64,000 bases of DNA from Anagrus nilaparvatae. Its lineage: Eukaryota > Arthropoda > Insecta > Hymenoptera > Mymaridae. The notes under the pieces were generated by a model. The model did no database searches and was not told where the DNA came from. It saw nothing but the letters and a program-made list of their open reading frames with translations. Shown here in pieces: positions 1-12,600 of this stretch. Within the stretch, counting starts at the first letter, position 1. Every line of letters starts with the position of its first letter. The position numbers were made by a program, and so were the translations under genes. The stretch is taken from the NCBI GenBank assembly GCA_022575985.1, contig JAKSXM010000137.1:16572001-16636000 (forward strand), in the 5' to 3' direction.

Positions 1-1440
1 TTTATATTTTTTTTTAGGCTAGAGGCTATTCAAAAAAAAAAAAAAAATCTTGACCCAACATAATTCACTTTGAATACCATTATAAACTTTTGCTTTTACC
101 CTTTGAGCTCGTTTTTATGTTCCATCTTTTTGTGCATTATTATGAAATTTTATATTATAAATTTTCTGGATAAATAAATTTTATTTTTATGCATTTTCTT
201 ATATATAAAATTTCTCATTCTTTTATTCAATAGAATTATTTATTTACCATAAATAATAAAATAATAATAATAATAATAATTAAAGTAGCTATAATATAAA
301 AAAAAATTTTTTAAAGCTTTTGAATTTTATCATAAAATTTTATTAAATTTGATGGTCTGAATATATTAAAAATTAATGTTTTTTCGCTACTTTCTTTTAT
401 TTTTGAAGTGTCTCTTCCACACGATAGCTATGCGATTAAAACCATTTGACTATAACCGACACATATATATGCATTTTTAGTTTTAAAAATAAAAAAAAAA
501 AGAATCTAAAACTTAGATAAAAAGGTTTTTAGTTTAATTTCATTTTAAATTCGTGCCAATAAATTCGCATTTTACAAAGAATCGCACCTGCTATATATAT
601 TCAATTTAAAAAAAAGTCGGTCTTTTATTTGTTTTTTTTATTTTATTCGGTCAAGGACTAGAGAAATAGTTTTAATTTTTTTGTTATAATAAATATTAAA
701 ACTAAATCCTATATGTCACCTGCATGTCTTTTTGATATTTTGACTTTTTTAGATTATTATATTACTATATAGCAGTCCTTTTTTTTATACATAATATTCT
801 AATATGCATAGAAAACTAGTTAATATTCAACAGACGACTGTTCTGCTTTTTTTTTTTTAACTGAATTTATAGATCATCGCTTATTTTAAAATCATATATC
901 AGGATCAAACGTGATCTAGATATTATCATATAATTTATATATTAAATTCTTCTTTTTTTTTATTCAAAATTCTAAAACATAACTACAATTTTTTTTTTAT
1001 ATTTGTAACGAATATTTTACACGACAAAAAAATTGTTTTTTAAGTTTACCGACATATATTTTGTGTATCTAGAGCATACATAATTAGATAGTTTATATTT
1101 TTTGAATGTCATTAGAGTAAAATAGTATATTTTATGATAAGGCTAAGAAGAATAATTTTTTCGGTTATACTCTAGTCAAAATTAAGGGAAGGAGAAGTAA
1201 TTTGTTATTACCCACCATATGGATATTTTTTCTGATATAGATTTTTTTGGTCACTGATTGCGAATTTTAGGGTTCCAAAGGTTTTCTAAGTATGCAACAC
1301 CACTAAATTAGCACGAGTTAGCAAAAAAAACCATTTATAGATTTTTGCCAATTCATAAAAAATATCGAACTGATAAAACATCCCTGAAAAGCAGTGTTTT
1401 TCCAGATTTACTGGTGGTAAATTTAATTTTAACGGACCCC
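1..1440. other. AT-rich noncoding DNA
   Basis: Homopolymer A/T runs and a short (TAA)n tract near 257-283. The short open frames here are the length expected by chance and have no coding character. I see no gene, RNA or repeat that I can support before the repeat copy starting near 1462. Confidence 0.7.
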
Positions 1441-1461
1441 AAAATTTGAATTCGAAGACCA

Positions 1462-1852
1462 AAAAAAAACTTATAACCAGTTTTTGTGAACACAACTAAA
1501 ATGTATAGAACATGTTTACTTACAGCTAAAGGCTAGGTATAATTATTCTAGGTCCCGAAATCGAGAATATTTTAAGTCCCTTAACCTGAATTATTACAAG
1601 TCCATAAAACTGCATTATTCTAAGTCCCTAAATCAAAATTATTCTAAGGCCCTAAACCCGGATTATTACAAGTCCCTAAATCGAATTTATTCTAAGTCCC
1701 TAAACTAAATTACTCTTAGTCCGTAATCCCAGATTATTCTAAGTCCCATTTGCCCCCCCCATCCTTAAGTCAGATAAATTTAAACCCCTCTTTCCCCATT
1801 GATTTTCAGATTTCTAGGGTACACCCTCCCTATAAACATGTTCCATGTTAAA
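1462..1852 (+). repeat. Family A repeat copy with internal 25-bp minisatellite
   Basis: An inverted-end repeat. The left part ('acttataaccag' and following, then 'aacatgtttactta') recurs in inverted form at 22,050, 48,000 and 60,830. The middle (about 1550-1750) is eight or so degenerate tandem copies of a unit close to 'attattctaagtccctaaa', each about 25 bp. The right end is 'aaacatgttccatgttaaa', which recurs near 27,560, 44,277 and elsewhere. The reverse complement of the right half matches 27,560-27,790 closely, including the C-run and the 'taccct' block. No coding capacity, so it is probably a non-autonomous transposable element, class unresolved. Confidence 0.7.
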
Positions 1853-2785
1853 ATCTGAGTATTCAAAATTTAATAATTTTTGTAAATGTTGCCAGTAGTA
1901 GTTTTTTTAACGTAATAACTCTTAAATAGCAATATTGAACATAATTCTTGAGGAATAAATGGTTATTTGCCATATACGATCAATATTTTAATTTTAAATA
2001 GAGCTCTAGTAGATAAAACCTAGAATACCAGGGTTTTGGACACTAAGTGCATGCACCATTCTTAAAACTAACTAGACAGTACATTTTTTAAAAATAACAA
2101 TCAGAAAAATTATAAAAAGTGGGTATATAAGGGTATTTAATTGATTTTTAATTAATTTTTAGATAAGAATATAACTATTTAATTAAAAATTTTGAAATTA
2201 CCAATTTTTAATCAATTATAAAAGTTCATGTTACAAACGACTTGTCGAGTATAGGTGTGAATAAGAAAATATTTTAATTAAAATTTTTTATTTATTCTAA
2301 TTAATTGTAAAATAACAAAAAAAGAGAACAAGAAATAAAAAAACCTAGTCGGAGTAGTGCGATGTCTTCTCATTAACCGGCATCACTGCATTACCAACTG
2401 GCATACAGCGGCAATAAATTTTTAATTTTTCTAAATCCGATTTTATGTCATTCTTTTCAATTTTTGCTTTTGGATTTAACAACATTTAACAAATAGACAC
2501 TGTTAAGAATAAAAAATTTACCTTTATCTTTAACAAAATAATCCAATGTCCAAAACTAAAATCCGTGTATGCTGTTTTGGACATTCGAATAAAATATATG
2601 TCCAAAACCACATTTTTAAGTATATTTAAGATGGGTTCTTAGACATCTTAATTAAACGCATAAAAAAGAAAGAAAATAATTTTTACTTAATCAAATAAAT
2701 GAAAAAAAGTTGTTATTGTTAATAAAATAGAAACAAAATCTTGATTTTCTGTATCTTTTATCCTTATAATTTTTGTTAAAAAAGG
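1853..2785. other. AT-rich noncoding DNA
   Basis: No coding frame or RNA recognised. A short patch of higher GC near 2350-2410 ('ccggcatcactgcattacc') has no feature I can name. Confidence 0.5.
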
Positions 2786-2786
2786 T

Positions 2787-3357
2787 CCTTACGGGTTTTT
2801 TGGGTCGCTGATCAAGAATTTTAGGGGTTGTTTTTGCAAATTTAAGGGTAAAATATTGATTATTCACAAAAAGCTCCTCAAATTATCGATCAGCAACCCA
2901 AAATACCAGTAAGGATCTAATCTGGTCGCTCAAAGTGCGAAATATTAATTATTTATCAAAAATTCCCCCAAATTCTTGATTAGCGACCCAAAAAACCTGT
3001 ATGGACATAATCTGGTCGCTCAAAGTGCAAAAATATCAAAAACACCCCCTTTTAGGGTTAATTTTTGCTAATTTAAGGGTGAAATATTAATTATTCATTG
3101 AAAACTACCTGTAATTCTTGTTCAGCGACCCAAAAAACGGCCTAAGACTAATTCTTGGCTAAATCTATAAACTCAGTTTGCTAATATATAAAAAAAAAAC
3201 CTTTTTGGGGGTAGTTTTTGCAAATTTAAGGGTGTTCCGCAAATTTCGGGCGGAAATAACCCCGATTTTCGTGATCAGCGACCCAAAAAACATATAGTAG
3301 AGCAAATCTCATGTCAGTAGCTGAAAATACACCTTAAACCGCGTTTTGACTGGAGTA
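2787..3357. mobile_element. Family B foldback element, left end missing
   Basis: Repeated modules in both orientations: 'gggtcgctgatcaagaatt', 'cagcgacccaaaaaac', 'tttttgcaaatttaaggg' and 'gctcaaagtgc'. The right end is the family terminus 'ttttgactggagta' followed by 'ata'. The matching left terminus (TACTCCAGTCA) cannot be found, so this copy is truncated or rearranged on the left. It has no coding frame. Confidence 0.75.
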
Positions 3358-4842
3358 ATAAATTTAAGTAAATCTTTGTAGATAAATTGATTCTGGTTTT
3401 TACTTTTTATAATAAAGATCTGTGCTATAAATTAACTCTCAAGTTTATTATCTGTGTCTTCTTTTAAAATACTCGATCTAAAAGTTAGGGCATTGGTATT
3501 TAAACGTAGGTTAGACTAGGTTTGGTTACTTTTTAATTTTTATCTAAAATAATCCTATTAATTAAAGTAATGAATACCTATATTGAAGTTATTTAATATC
3601 AGTGTAAAAGATAAATATTAGAAAAGGTTTATTTAAATAAGCGAACTCTAAGAAAATTTTTTTTTTAAAGGTGGGTCGAAAATGCAGTTCAGAGGGAAAA
3701 ATTTTACATTAAAGCCCTCCCTGAACGAAAATCCTGGCTACGTGTCTAAAAATTGGTTTATTAATGTTTTTCTAACAAGAACTTGAAATACTCCAGCAGC
3801 CAACAAGTTGTTAGCATTCAAATATCCAGACGAATCCTGTCATTTCTCGGACTAAAAAATACTCAATAATAATAATTTGAAAAATTTACGGTAGTAAAGA
3901 TATTTTCTACAACATAAATAAATACAGAGGAATTTAGATATATCAAACTGATAACATATGATTTAAATAGTATATGAAAAGTTGTACATTTAGATGATAG
4001 TATTTACATTGACAATATAATATTATAAAATTGTCATGTTAAAAAATCAGATGATATATAAAAATTAAAAAATCATAGAAAATAAACATCTTTTGCAAAC
4101 CCGTCAGCAAAACTCCTACTGAGAGATGACAAGATAGCAAAAAGCTCCCGCAGCGTATACTTGCGTACAGTATGAGTAACATGTATGTAAAAAACGATTT
4201 TCTTCATCATATATGCGGAAATATATATATTTGATCTTATATATTATACACACCGGGAGTCGAAACAAGAATTGCTTACAGGCACGCGCTCAATTTAGGA
4301 TTTCCAATCATGTAGTACTCATCTGTTTTTTATATGGACGCTTATATCTGCTATACTCGTGTACATTATCTTTGTTCCTAAATATGGTACATCATAATTG
4401 AATGTGCACTTTTTTATGTATTGTATACTTATAATATCTTATATATATAATAATAAGTTACCTACTGGGAGAAGAAATTTTATCGGATCTTACTTGAACA
4501 AATAATTTTTTTTTCTTTTTGCTGTTTATTGTATCAATGAGAAATGATTAATTTAAGATTAGTATCTTTTTTGCAGTTAATTTCTTTTGTTATGTAAGGA
4601 TATTTAAGTAAATAATAAGAATTATTTGTTATAATTATAATTGATAACAAACAAAATATAAATGTATTATGTATTGTTCAAGATTTACTAAATTAAAAAA
4701 GATAAGTTTAATTTACTTAATAATATATTAAGATTATTAATTTTAACATTGAACTTGTTCATAGGAAGGATTATTTAAAAAAGAAGTTCAGGGGGTGGTG
4801 GGAGATAAAAATTTAAGATTTAGGGAGTTTGAATAATTTCGG
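3358..4842. other. AT-rich noncoding DNA
   Basis: No gene supported. The 62-codon open frame at 4213-4401 lacks coding character. The last part (about 4790-4842, 'tagggagtttgaataattt') resembles the family A minisatellite and is the sequence into which the next element inserted. Confidence 0.5.
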
Positions 4843-4845
4843 TTT

Positions 4846-5564
4846 TACTCCAGTCATAATACGAGTTTGGTTGTATTATTACTGGCAACCACCAGATTTG
4901 GTCTCTTATAGATTTTTTGGGTTGCTGATCATGAATGTCGAGGTCATTTTGAGAATAATTTGGGGCTTCATCTTCACATTACCAAAAACTACCACTTAAA
5001 TGGGATATTGTTTATATATTTGAACTTTGGGTGCCCAGATTTGACAAGTAGGGGTTTTTTGGATCATTGGTCAATCATTTTTGTAATTATTTTTAGGTAA
5101 AATTAATATTTCACCCTTAAGTTAGCTAAAACTACCCCCAAAAAGGGGTATTTTTGCTATTTTTGCATTTTGGACGTCCAGATTTCAGGGATTATTTATC
5201 CTAGAAATTAATATTTCACTCTTAAATTAGCAAAAACTACCCTTATCAAGGATATTTTTGTTACTTTTGCACTTAAAACTAACTCAATGGTGAAATATTA
5301 ATTTTATTTTAAAAAAATCATATAAATTCTTGATCAGTGAACCAGAAAACCTATACGGACCAAATCTGGGCACTCAAAGTGCGAATAGTTAAAAAAAATT
5401 CCATTTTGGGGGTAGTTTTTATTAATTTAAGGTTGAAGCCCTAATTTTTTTTACAAAATGACCCTGAAATTCGTGATCAGCGACCCAAAAAACTTATACT
5501 AGATCAAATCTGGTGGTTGCCAGTAATAATACAACAGCCCTCCCCCCGTATTATGACTGGAGTA
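4846..5564. mobile_element. Family B foldback element, complete (719 bp, TTT target duplication)
   Basis: Left end TACTCCAGTCATAATACG at 4846 and right end CGTATTATGACTGGAGTA ending at 5564 are exact inverted repeats of at least 18 bp. They are flanked by TTT (4843-4845 and 5565-5567), a possible 3-bp target duplication. The two arms are complementary for about 300 bp ('ccaccagatttggt' on the left, 'aaatctggtggttgcc' on the right), so a single strand could fold into a long hairpin. The interior has repeated 'tcagcgacc' and 'gcaaaaactaccc' modules in both directions. No transposase frame is present, so it is non-autonomous. The flanks look like family A minisatellite. Confidence 0.85.
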
Positions 5565-5569
5565 TTTGG

Positions 5570-7345
5570 GGACTTTGAATAATTTGATGGATAGAATAAT
5601 CTCGTCTTATAATCTACATTTCTAGTGTCCCCTGTGCCAAAAAAAAATACAAAAAAATTATTAACAATTTTTAACTCCCAGGCTAATATACACATAATTT
5701 ATCAAAATTTATTAGAGCTAACGGTTTATATTTGTATTTATTTATACATACACATGCAAACTTATCTATTTGTTTTACCCAATAAATATAATATAATTTT
5801 TTTTCAAATTACTGTAATCAAACTGTAATTTTGTTTTTTACAACTTAATCATTCTCTATTACACATATAAACTTACAAATACACGCGTATGTTTTTATAA
5901 ATCAAATAATTATCAAATTGAGATATTTTCTTCATTATTATATGATACGAAAGAAAAGAAAATACGATATAATCTTCGATAATAATTAACAAGAATAAAT
6001 TAAATACTTTCTACCTCAGTTAATACTTTATTTATTGATTCAAATAAAAATTTTTACTCTGTTACTATCACAGATTACTGGTTACTATAAGTTTAAACTT
6101 ATTTAGTACTTACGTATAGCTTTTTATAAATATACGATGCAGAATGTAAAAATATTATTTGTAAGCATTTTTAACAAAATTTTGTTCAATCACAGGTAAT
6201 ATCAAGTCATTGCATTAACACTTTCGAAAAATTGCAACAAGAGTATACATGATTTTAAATATAATGCAAATATCGTGTTGAAGTGATTAGAATAAAATAT
6301 TTTTAATATTTAAAATACTATTTGACATGATATTTCATAAACAAACAAGTATTACTATGAATATAACTTTTCAAAAATTAAAGATTATAAAATATATATT
6401 TTCATATGACGAAAAGAAATTTGAACTTAAGATTTTATAAAGAGAAATTCTTGTAAATTTGTATATGTGTACGTATATTTAATTTATGGATAAGTAATTT
6501 TTATATTTGCTATATGTAAGATTAATTTTTTTTGCTCTTCGAAATTTACTTTTTATATATAAGACAGGTATAAATAATTATATAAATATTAAATGACGTG
6601 AAATTGGCGTTAAGATTTTCAAAGTGTCATAAGTTTTAGAAGTTTTATGTACAGGATTTTAATTGATTGTAAGTTTTCTCAGGGTAGCTATTATAATATT
6701 TTCGTAGTGTTAAAAACTAAGATCTACTGTAATTAATCTATCGTAATATTTAACGCTAATGTTGTGACTGAAAATTAATGTTTATTTAAATGAGATTTTT
6801 TTGTTTTTTTAATTTTAATTACTGCAATTTTGTTTCTGAAACTTTAATATTTTAGATATATTGTAGTTGCCCTTAAAATCGGGTAGAGCGAAGCAACTTT
6901 TTGGTATAGTAAAAGCATACGGAATTAAGAGTTCAGATAATAATGGCTTGATTAATTCAAAAAAAGCAAGGGTGGTGTGGCTCACATCGAAACGTCACAA
7001 ATCTAACAACTAATAAAAATTTGTTATTCTACTTGTTCCTATTGATCTATAATATCTTTTAATTAAGCAATGATATTATTATTAAAATTTAATTCAAAAA
7101 AAGTAAGTTATTTTAAGAGGGATCAAATAAAACAAAAAGGGATATTAAAGTGCAATATGAATAAAAAAATAACTTTGAATCGCTTATATAATATTACAAA
7201 GACAATTCTCTTGTGAGAAAGGAGATTTGATAGATAAAACGTATATTTATTAAATATTCCGAAATATTCTGAAAGATACACTAATAAGTTAATTTTTCAT
7301 TATATATAAGTGAAATATTTAATGGATTTTGTCTAATATATGAGG
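5570..7345. other. AT-rich noncoding DNA
   Basis: Long AT-rich stretch. The open frames at 5504-5828 lie across the end of the B element or in low-complexity sequence and are not credible genes. No RNA or repeat structure recognised. Confidence 0.5.
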
Positions 7346-7349
7346 GTTT

Positions 7350-7620
7350 TCATCTCTTAACTGGGGCCAAGTAAAACTGAAGAGTTGCAGAAATCAGCTC
7401 AGGCTCAGTCCCTAGATTTTTTTTCCAAAACTGCAACTAAAAATAAATATTTTCAAGTAATTTTAGGTTTTTAGGTCAAATCCTTGATTTTTTGTAATAC
7501 TCAATATATGGTTTATGGTGTTTAGTTACTAGCCGTCACCAGATTTGGTCTACGATAGGATCACGAACTTCGGGGCCTTTTCTATGAGAAATGTGCGGAA
7601 ATCTTAAGTTTCAAATGTGA
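7350..7620. repeat. Family D repeat fragment followed by a family B left-arm fragment
   Basis: The 'ggtttttaggtcaaatccttgattttt' stretch is shared with about 32,990, and related text occurs at 63,840-63,960 (family D). Directly after it, 'ggtgtttagttactagccgtcaccagatttggtc' matches the left arm of the short B derivative at 16,029. No complete ends are visible, so both are decayed fragments. Confidence 0.5.
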
Positions 7621-9600
7621 AAACAATCTGATGGATGATTTCCTCTAAATGGTATCCAAAACAACTGGAAATTTTCTCCATTTATAAGGTATAGCTTCGC
7701 TCTATAATGATCTGATTCTTATTCATAATGTAAAAAATTGTTAGCTTTTTTATAATTACAGAATTGCCAAAACTTTTTTTTTAAATTTTCTGAAAAAATA
7801 AATTTAAAAACTGGCATAAATAATCTTATTAAATATAGTGACCTTTACGTAATCTAAAAACATATAAATTCTGTGAATCCATTTAAATAAAGTACAGTTA
7901 AAGTTTAAAAGCAGGTGGTCCAATAATATCAACGTCATTTGACACTGTCACATTACATTGATATTGCAAACTTCGTCTTATAAACAGCTTTTCAAAGTGT
8001 AAATGCAAAAAAGGATCTCGCCCACCCTCATGAACATTTCAAAATTTATCGTTTAAACAATCTGTGGTCATTATTCAGATTCTCAATTAAATCCTTTTTT
8101 TTTTTCAACTGCACTATATGGACCTCTAATTCGTTCGGCGCCATCAAGTTATATCCTAGATATCTTTACAATGATTACTCCCAGGTGGGCCACAAATGTT
8201 CCACACATTAAACTTGAAAGAACAATAAAATCATTATTGTACTTTGGACACAGATTGATGAAAAGTTTTTTTATTTACTTAAATTAATCGTCTTTTAACT
8301 AAAATCCATTGTTTTCTTTTTCTTCTTTCATTTATACTTATCCAAGACAATAAAATAAACAAAATTCTTACTTTTTTTCCTTAAGATAAGAGATTTATTT
8401 AAATGCAATATTTCACAATTTTCAAATAATCAAATAGTATTAATCTTACACACACGTACGAGTTGAGTGTATTATAAAAGTTATGTTGATGTGTGATATA
8501 TAAATAATATAAAACCTGTCCAAAGACAAATCACAAACAACGACATCAGTTGTTGGATTTAACTTTTCTTTAAATTCGTCTGGTTCTTATCTGAATCTAT
8601 ACTCTTGTATGTATAAAATTATACAAAACAGTGGACATGCTTAATTCAAAATAACAAAGTTACAAAAAATTATTTACCATTAAAATGTAGGTGGCTATTT
8701 AATGGTTTATCAGTAAAAAAAAATTTTTTATGGGATAATTGTTAATTAATAAAAAAAAGGAGGCATTTAATAAAATTTTAACGGTACATTTTCTGAATAA
8801 TAATAAATAAATACTTTAAGTATATTATACAATATAAAGTAATTATTTATTATAGTTTAATATTTCATTATAATTTATATTATTATTATACTTTTTAATA
8901 ACAGTATTAAAAAATTTTTTATTACCGAAATTACTATAAATTTCTTTTTTTTTTTTCAAATTTCTTATTATAAAAGTTTTTTGTGCTTGAATTATGTAAT
9001 TATTTTTAGAAAAAAATGGTTTTGTATTAATTATATTTGATAACAGTTTTTCAATAATAGTCAGTGAAATTTTTATTTAATTAAAAAATTAATGGTATTG
9101 TTTTTTCATGCTGGGAATTTGATTTTTGGGCTAAAACACTATATCTGATGGTTCTTCGGGCCAGTAAATATATAAATTTTTAATTATTTTTATCCCTAAT
9201 TTGAAGATATTGCTGCCAAATATTTCGATTGCTTTTAAGTTTTAGGTCAAAATTGAAAAAACTATATCTAGGGGATTTTGTGGCCTTTGAACTATCCTTG
9301 TCAGCAAAATTGGAAACCCCATGTTACTTACTCAAAATAAGTTTAAAAAATAGGTTTAGGGATAAAATTAGGGTTATTTATTATTGAACATTCATTTTTT
9401 GAAACTCTGAGAATCAATGGAATAAGTTTATAGCGCAAAAAAATAATTTTAAGCTAAAAAGTCAAATTAATGGTTAAACAGTGGTTTAGCAGTAGCAATT
9501 TACCCATTCAAATTATGGGAAGGATTAAAAATTTATTGTTATAAGGATTGGTTTTTTAAAAGCATTCTAATTTTACAATAATAGTGCATTTATTAGACGA
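7621..9600. other. AT-rich noncoding DNA
   Basis: No coding frame longer than chance. A weak resemblance to family D is seen near 9110-9160 ('ttgatttttgggctaaaacac'). Nothing else supported. Confidence 0.45.
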
Positions 9601-9601
9601 A

Positions 9602-9620
9602 AATAAAAAAAAAAAAAAAT
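9602..9620 (-). terminator. RNA polymerase III terminator of tRNA-Lys
   Basis: A run of A on the plus strand, which is oligo-T on the transcribed strand, directly following the tRNA 3' end. RNA polymerase III stops at runs of four or more T. Confidence 0.8.
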
Positions 9621-9693
9621 CGCCCAACGTGGGGCTCGAACCCACGACCCTGAGATTAAGAGTCTCATGCTCTACCGACTGAGCTAGCCGGGC
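9621..9693 (-). tRNA. tRNA-Lys-CTT: tRNA-Lys (anticodon CUU)
   Basis: Read on the minus strand this is a complete 73-nt nuclear tRNA. The acceptor stem is GCCCGGC paired with GTTGGGC (including G-U pairs). The A box is TAGCTCAGTCGG and the D arm is GCTC/GAGC. The anticodon stem and loop is GAGAC-TCTTAAT-CTC with anticodon CTT. The B box is GGTTCGAGCCC, and the discriminator is G. The encoded gene has no intron and no CCA. An A run on the plus strand immediately beyond the 3' end (9602-9619) gives an oligo-T RNA polymerase III terminator on the transcribed strand. It decodes AAG lysine codons. It stands alone, with no second tRNA nearby. Confidence 0.97.
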
Positions 9694-12600
9694 CACAGTA
9701 AAAATGCAGTGCTCAGAACATCGGCAGTCTCAGGTGAGATAAGTATGAATGAAACTTACGTATGAAGAGGGGGTATTTCCAAACATAAAAGATATGTAGG
9801 GGGATAAAAAAAGGGTAAAAACTAAACGTTTTTAGACGGCCAAGTGAAACTATTGCGCTTTTAAAATAGGAAGGAAGAGGTAAAAAAGGAAACTGTAATT
9901 TGCCTATTAATTACTTCATTTGTGGTTTATTTTTAATTTAGATTCAGATAATAATCCCTGGGTACATGTTTTTCATAGTTTTTAAAACTAAATTTAAGAT
10001 GCAAATTTAACCTCTTAATTTTACCTCTTTTTTAAAGATAGGGGCATGAAATTAAGCTTAATTTTAATTGAAAATGTTAAAAAATTAAATTTTAAGATAA
10101 AATGGAAAATATAATTTAAAAATTTGACTAGCATTCAAAAAAAAATTTTTTTAAATCTTACACAACCCTGGGATACAAAAAAAGAATGCCCTAGATTGCA
10201 GTTTACTTTAACCATAATCTTAGCTTACGTAAGATTTAGGCCATTACCATTTTCTTGACCACAAATCACGGGCATTAAATATACTATTTTGATTAAAGAA
10301 TTTTAAAAAAATCCTTTAACCTGGAAGAAATTCTTGAAAAAAATAAATTTTTGAAAAAATCAGAAATATTTTTATTTTATTTGTTTTCTAAAAGCATCAA
10401 ATAAGTTATCTATCATTAATTTACCCATATCCCATTACCACATTACCCATATCTTCCCTATACACTAGAAATAAAAAAAAAATAATAAATTATTTAAAAA
10501 AAAAAAAAAAACATCAAAGAAATAATACATCTTATGTATACTTTCAAAACCATAGATTAATCAAATCTTATATTCCTTTTAAATTTCTATATGATCAATT
10601 ATGGTTCACCAATATTAGTATACACACAAAATGATAGACGCAGGTGTCTTAAAAAAAATGACTGAACACTTAATGTAATCAAAATAAAATTATCATTTCA
10701 AAATATACTATAATATTGAATGACTTAAGAAAATAAAAAAAAACATATTTATATATTGCGTGCCCTAATGTTTTCAAATTATTATGCGAATGTACAAAAT
10801 TGGTTATATTAAAATATTACTTTGTTTTTTTTTTTTTATTTTAAAAAATGAAATTAATGTTTTTATTATCGTGTATGTTAATGTACAAAAGTTATTAATT
10901 TTTTTTTTTTTTGTAAATAATGGACGAAGATTTAAAAAAAAATTTTTTAAAGTAAAAATTGACTTTATAAAAAATGCCAGATAAATCATGCAAAAAATTA
11001 AGAACAAGTTTTTCTTAACTATTTTAAAAATTCAATTTTATTTATCAAAATTTTCGTCCAATAAAAATAAATAATAATTATGCACCAAAAAAAGCCATAA
11101 TTTAGTCCAGCAGCAAAAAAAGAAGAATAGAAATCACATAGCATATGATTTCTTTATGTCTCCATAACCTTAGGCATTAAAAAAAAAAAATCTTACTTAA
11201 TAAAAAAAAAAAAAAAAAAAAAAAATTCTATAGTATTCTTTCTTATGCATAGCCTTAAGTCAAATTAATAAAGAGTATCTCAGAGTCCGACAAATTGTCA
11301 GAATTCTTTTTTTCTATACATGCTCTCTCATTACTTATGATGAGCTGTTTGAAATCAGTGCAGATATATAATTCATATTGTAAATTTTTTTCGTAAGTTT
11401 TTGTGTTATAAAATATCTCTACACAATATAAACCCAGTAATTTTTTAAATGATTAAAATAAAATTTATAAATATGTGTGAGTGTGTTTTGTAAGTATACG
11501 TGTGCAAATTTGTCGTAGGATAAGATGCCTGAGGCCCACCAAAGTGGTGTATCATTTTATATGGTGAATATTTTTTGATGATGATGACGCGAATCACTTT
11601 TTTTATTTATGTGTAGCTGTTGGTTACATGAGTCAAAATATGCATGTATGAACCTTTCTTCAAATAAAGTTAAATTTTTACAAGAGTGCCTTTTTTCAAG
11701 TTATTTTTAGACTATGCCAAGGCAGCTAAGCAATTCTTTTTTAATACTCAATTTTCGTTAATTAAAGGAGTTACTTCTAAACATACAGTTTTTACCCCCA
11801 AGTGCAATAACGGAAAGATTTCTACAATTTTTTTTAGAAAAGTGTAAAAATTTATCTTGCACAGCATAAAAATAATCAAAAACAAATTTAAAACTTCTCA
11901 ATTTTCTTTGCGACAAGATGCATCGCTAAAATTCATATTTTACCTCATATAAAAACGTACGCGTGCATGTTATTTTTCATATGAATAATTTTTTATGCTT
12001 TTATAAAATTAAAAAAAAAAGTCGCGTGAGATAAACAAGATCTTTTACAAAAATCTTTTTTTCTCATGAACACATGCATACAATTTTTTTTTTATGTTAT
12101 ACACATGTATATAATTGAATTTTAGGATATTGGTAGCTATAAACTATAACGTCAAAATTAATATTTTTTTTTCATGGTATGTATACTTATAACACAGGCA
12201 TATTATTTTATTTATTAAATTTTTTTTAATACAAAATTGACAGTTATTATAAATGATGTCTGTATTTAACAAAAATATGTAAATCTTCGTTATTAATTTA
12301 ATTAGCCATTATTTATTTTAAAAATACTATTTTTGTACCAAAATCTTCAAAGATAAATTATTTCTTATATGGATAGCCATTTTTGCCCAATTTTGAGGGA
12401 AATGTCTTGAATTTAAAAAATACCGATTGCACTGGTATGGGTACATAGGCAGGTACCCAAAATTTCGCGTCCAATACGAATCTGGCCATATTTTTCGGAA
12501 AAATCTTAGGAAAAACTGAAAAAATCGGAAAATATACAAGTGTTTTCAATAGTAAATTTCTCAAAAAGCGTCGCTTTTTTTAATTTTTTTTTGTTAAAAT

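Noticed and set aside
12327..12564. Overlapping minus-strand frames of about 70 codons.
   Set aside because: Rich in F/P/Y/K with no family resemblance, in a stretch that looks like decayed repeat with an inverted 'gggtac' pair.
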